A stretch of 64,000 bases of DNA from Pseudomonas batumici (lineage in GTDB: Bacteria; Pseudomonadota; Gammaproteobacteria; Pseudomonadales; Pseudomonadaceae). Below are positions 61,349 through 64,000 of this stretch, piece after piece. Numbering within the stretch: the first letter of the stretch is position 1; each line of letters opens with the position of its first letter. Made by a program: the position numbers and the translations under genes. The DNA is taken from contig NZ_JXDG01000032.1 of the NCBI RefSeq assembly GCF_000820515.1, forward strand, positions 1 to 64,000. Reading direction: 5' to 3'. The notes under the pieces are model-generated. The model ran no database searches and was not told the DNA's origin. It was given only the letters and a program-made list of their open reading frames with translations.

Positions 61349-62110
61349 TTATTGCGCGCGCCATTGCTGGTAGTGACGCTCGATGCGCCGGAACACGAAA
61401 CTCTCCATCAACCAGGCAATCAGCCCGATCATGACAATGCCCAGCAGCACCTGGCTGCTGTTGCCGATCTGGCCCCCCGTGGAGACCATCCAGCCGATGC
61501 CCTGGGAGGCACCGATCATTTCCGCCGCCACCAGCGCCCGCCAGCCCTGGCTGAAGCCGATGCGCAGGGCCGCCGTGACGAACGGCAGCGAGGCCGGCAG
61601 GTAGACATGGGCGAGCAATTGCCAGGGACTGGCCCCCAGGGTACGGGCCGCGCGAACTTCGCCACCGCGAATGCCCTGCACGCCCTCCTGGATCGTCACC
61701 GCCATGGGGAACACCGCGGCAATGAAGATCACCAGCACGATGGACAGGTAACCCAGGCCGAAGATGATCATGATCAGCGGCGCCCAGGCGATCGGCGGGA
61801 TGGCCATGAACAGGCTGTTGAGCGGCGCGATGAAGTCGCGAAAACGCGCGGACAATCCGCCCGCCGCCCCCAGCAGCACCGCGACCACGACCGCCGCGCA
61901 GAACCCGCCGAGCTCCTCCAGGACGCTGGCTTGCAGGTGCTGCCAGAGCGATCCGTCGCCCAGCCAACGCAGGGTCTCGCGGGCGACCTCCCAGGGTTGC
62001 GGCAGGATGTAGGTGGGAAAACGACTGGCCAGGGCCACCCAGATCAGCAACAGGAAAGGCAGCGAGGCCCATCCCCAATTCGGTTTTGGCAAGGACATGG
62101 GCAGACTCAA
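61349..62110 (-). CDS. ABC transporter permease, NitT/TauT family
   Basis: 253 residues, about six spans, with the SsuC/TauC-type pattern MAIPPIAWAPLIMIIFGLGYLSIVLVIF and coupling loop RAARTLGASPWQLLAHVYLPASLPFV. Its start overlaps the binding-protein stop by ATGA; ATG 62098 is an alternative. Relatives import nitrate, taurine, sulfonates or thiamine precursors. Confidence 0.9.
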   Translation of the reverse strand: MSLPMSLPKPNWGWASLPFLLLIWVALASRFPTYILPQPWEVARETLRWLGDGSLWQHLQASVLEELGGFCAAVVVAVLLGAAGGLSARFRDFIAPLNSLFMAIPPIAWAPLIMIIFGLGYLSIVLVIFIAAVFPMAVTIQEGVQGIRGGEVRAARTLGASPWQLLAHVYLPASLPFVTAALRIGFSQGWRALVAAEMIGASQGIGWMVSTGGQIGNSSQVLLGIVMIGLIAWLMESFVFRRIERHYQQWRAQ

Positions 62111-63108
62111 CGCGAAGCTCGTTCCAGGTAGGTGGTGTCGACGAGTTGCTCGGTCATGAGCGGGGCGTCGACAAAGCCCAGGTCATGGGAGTAGTTCATC
62201 AGGCGCTGGATGAACTGGATGTCTGCGGCCTGCAAGTCCGCCGACCAGCCCAGCCGGGTGCGGGCCTGGGCGACGATGGTTTGCGGGGCGATGGTCTTGC
62301 CGTCGGGTCCTTGCACGGCTTCGAGCTTGAAGGCCTCGGCGATGATTCGGTTCGACTCGTCGGGATGCTCGTTGAGAAAGGCGATGGCCTTGCGATGGGC
62401 GCGCAGCAGTTTCACCACGTCGTCCGGTCGCTCCTGCAAGGTTTTCGGCAAGGCGATTACCACGTACCAGGGGTATTGCGGCAAGGCCTGGTTGACGTCG
62501 AACAGCACCCGACTGGAACCCCGCAGCAACGACTGGCTGACAAAGGGTTCCCAGGAAAACGCCGCATCGACGATGCCGCGCTCCAGGGCGGCGTTCATGT
62601 TGCCGGGAGGCATGTCGATGATGTTGAGGTCGGCGTCGGGATTGAGTCCGGCCTTTTCCTTGAGCACATAGCCTCTCAGCAGCACGTCCATGCCACTGCC
62701 CTTCTTCACCCCGGCGAGTTTTTTGCCCTTGAGGTCGGCCAGGGAGTTGCTCGGGCTCTTGCTGTCGACGATCACCGCCGCCTGGCCGTAATTGACCTTG
62801 GCCAGGATCCGGCTCTGCAACCCTCGGGAAAACCACTGGTACACCGGCGGCGTACCGACATAGGCCATGTCCAGTTCACCGGCGGCCAACGCCTGCTGGA
62901 TCACCGGACCATCGCCCAACGCCTTGAGATCCACCACCAGGCCTTCATCGCGGTAGTAGCCCTGCTTGTCGGCGATCAGCGCCGGGGCATTGGCCATGGC
63001 AAACACATACCCCACCCGTAGCGGCCTGGTTTCGTTGGCGACACCCGATGGGCTGCCGGCCACCGCGGCAACCGACAATGAAAGGGCAAGCAGCGTACGT
63101 TTGATCAT
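62107..63108 (-). CDS. ABC transporter binding protein, NitT/TauT (SsuA-like) family
   Basis: 333 residues. Signal peptide MIKRTLLALSLSVAAVAGSP; the mature part has RVGYVFAMANAPALIADKQGYYRDEGL, LAAGELDMAYVGTPPVYQW, LADLKGKKLAGVKKGSGMDVLLRGYVLKEKAGL and DAAFSWEPFVSQSLLRG, the SsuA/TauA layout. The specificity is unknown. Periplasmic. Confidence 0.9.
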   Translation of the reverse strand: MIKRTLLALSLSVAAVAGSPSGVANETRPLRVGYVFAMANAPALIADKQGYYRDEGLVVDLKALGDGPVIQQALAAGELDMAYVGTPPVYQWFSRGLQSRILAKVNYGQAAVIVDSKSPSNSLADLKGKKLAGVKKGSGMDVLLRGYVLKEKAGLNPDADLNIIDMPPGNMNAALERGIVDAAFSWEPFVSQSLLRGSSRVLFDVNQALPQYPWYVVIALPKTLQERPDDVVKLLRAHRKAIAFLNEHPDESNRIIAEAFKLEAVQGPDGKTIAPQTIVAQARTRLGWSADLQAADIQFIQRLMNYSHDLGFVDAPLMTEQLVDTTYLERASR

Positions 63109-63998
63109 GGGATCGACTCGGTTTCAAGGACCAGGGAAAGGGATGGGGAAACGCGGGCCTCCGACAGCGCCATGACCTGGGAAATACGCTCCATCAGCTC
63201 ATTGCGGTAATCGAGGAAAGCCGGCAGGCGGCGGGTTTTCAGATTGGAACGCGGGCGTGGCAGCTGGATCTTCAGTTCGCTGTGAATACCGCCCGGAGCG
63301 ATGTTGAGGACGATGACCCGGTCAGCCAGAAACACCGCCTCGTCGATATCGTGGGTAATGAACAAGACGGTCTGGCCCAGTTCGGCCCAGATCCGCAGGG
63401 TTTCTTCATTCATGTGGCTGCGGCTGATCGCGTCCAGCGCGGCGAACGGCTCATCCATCAGCAATACCTCGGGCTCCAGCGCCAAGGTACGGGCCAACGA
63501 GACCCGCTGCTGCATGCCGCCGGAAAGCTGATGGGGCAAACGCTGCGCGGCCTGCCCAAGCCCGACCAGGCGCAGGTACTGCAAGGCTCGTTCGCGCTGT
63601 TGCGATTCGCTGAGATCGGCGGCCATGCGCAGGCCGAAACGGACGTTTTCCAGGGCCGTCAGCCAGGGAAACAACTGCGGCGCCTGGAACACATAACCCA
63701 GCTCCGAGCGCTCCGGACTCACCGGGGCCTGGTTCAGGCGGATCTGCCCCGCCTGCGGCTGGACGAAACCCGACAACAGGTTCAGCAAGGTGGTCTTGCC
63801 GCAGCCGGACGGCCCCAGGATGGCGACAAACTCGCCGGGAGCGGCGCCCAGGCTGAAGGAGGAAAACACCCGCTGCCCATTGGGGTAGCTGAAGCTGATT
63901 TGCTCGACGCTCAGCGCATCGGCCGCAGGCTGCACACGAAGGTAGGTTTCTGGCATGGCACGTGTCGTCAGATCGCTTAAAATGAGATTGCCTGACAT
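63105..63998 (-). CDS. ABC transporter ATPase, NitT/TauT (SsuB-like) family
   Basis: 297 residues from ATG 63998; MPETYLRVQ at 63956 is an alternative, and no strong Shine-Dalgarno decides. Walker A GPSGCGKTT, Q loop VFQAPQLFPWLTALENV, signature LSGGMQQRVSLARTL, Walker B VLLMDEPFAALD, switch FITHDIDEA. Overlaps the binding-protein gene by ATGA. It begins at the window edge, so genes further upstream may belong to the operon. Confidence 0.92.
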   Translation of the reverse strand: MSGNLILSDLTTRAMPETYLRVQPAADALSVEQISFSYPNGQRVFSSFSLGAAPGEFVAILGPSGCGKTTLLNLLSGFVQPQAGQIRLNQAPVSPERSELGYVFQAPQLFPWLTALENVRFGLRMAADLSESQQRERALQYLRLVGLGQAAQRLPHQLSGGMQQRVSLARTLALEPEVLLMDEPFAALDAISRSHMNEETLRIWAELGQTVLFITHDIDEAVFLADRVIVLNIAPGGIHSELKIQLPRPRSNLKTRRLPAFLDYRNELMERISQVMALSEARVSPSLSLVLETESIP

Positions 63999-64000
63999 AA

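Overview
The window reads as chromosome of a Pseudomonas, most like the P. fluorescens / protegens / chlororaphis group. It is GC-rich and almost fully coding, with several LysR regulators, Pseudomonas-type REP doublets (27973-28057, 30146-30230, 57402-57477), a DUF3077-type protein, and an itaconate operon in the order I recall for P. aeruginosa PA0877-PA0886. No rRNA, tRNA, CRISPR array, phage or insertion sequence was seen. All identifications come from reading the sequence; no database search was run.

Layout. (1) 1-5577, minus strand: a chromate-resistance operon (chrA, YncE-like propeller, chrB, a decayed chrB-like remnant, an MFS exporter), followed by an SH3-type secreted protein whose 78-bp repeat tail runs off the left edge. 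(2) 5773-10571: tautomerase / LysR divergent pair, SulP transporter, SAM methyltransferase, RarD-like permease. (3) 10348-17008: an RstAB-like two-component system divergent from an RND pump pair with no outer-membrane gene. (4) 17021-25448: an apparent histidine-analogue catabolic island (histidine ammonia-lyase, FAD 2-hydroxyacid dehydrogenase, polar amino acid ABC importer, HisC-like aminotransferase, HutC-type regulator) with HutC-like operators; the genes fit imidazole-lactate or imidazole-pyruvate feeding into histidine and urocanate. (5) 25999-35879: itaconate degradation (TRAP importer, ccl, ict, MmgE/PrpD, acyl-CoA dehydrogenase, ich, divergent LysR), with two REP doublets inside the operon. 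(6) 36018-43134: transaldolase, small secreted protein, LysR, an HD-GYP protein with an altered HD motif, a tandem YbaY-like protein, and a Tat-exported HAD phosphatase divergent from a DeoR regulator. (7) 43182-57292: mostly single genes (propeller/HTH/DUF899 group, second SulP, CopG-type protein, LysR with MFS, TetR with O-methyltransferase, zinc alcohol dehydrogenase, DapF paralogue, GNAT) and a DUF3077-type gene behind a leader with competing complementary segments around its Shine-Dalgarno. (8) 57546-63998: DHCW cupin, mqsRA toxin-antitoxin, and a NitT/TauT-type ABC importer co-transcribed with a large PHP-like (DUF3604-type) hydrolase of unknown substrate.

Strongest leads: the histidine-analogue island, the structured leader at 56698-56944, and the ABC/PHP-hydrolase operon at the right edge.
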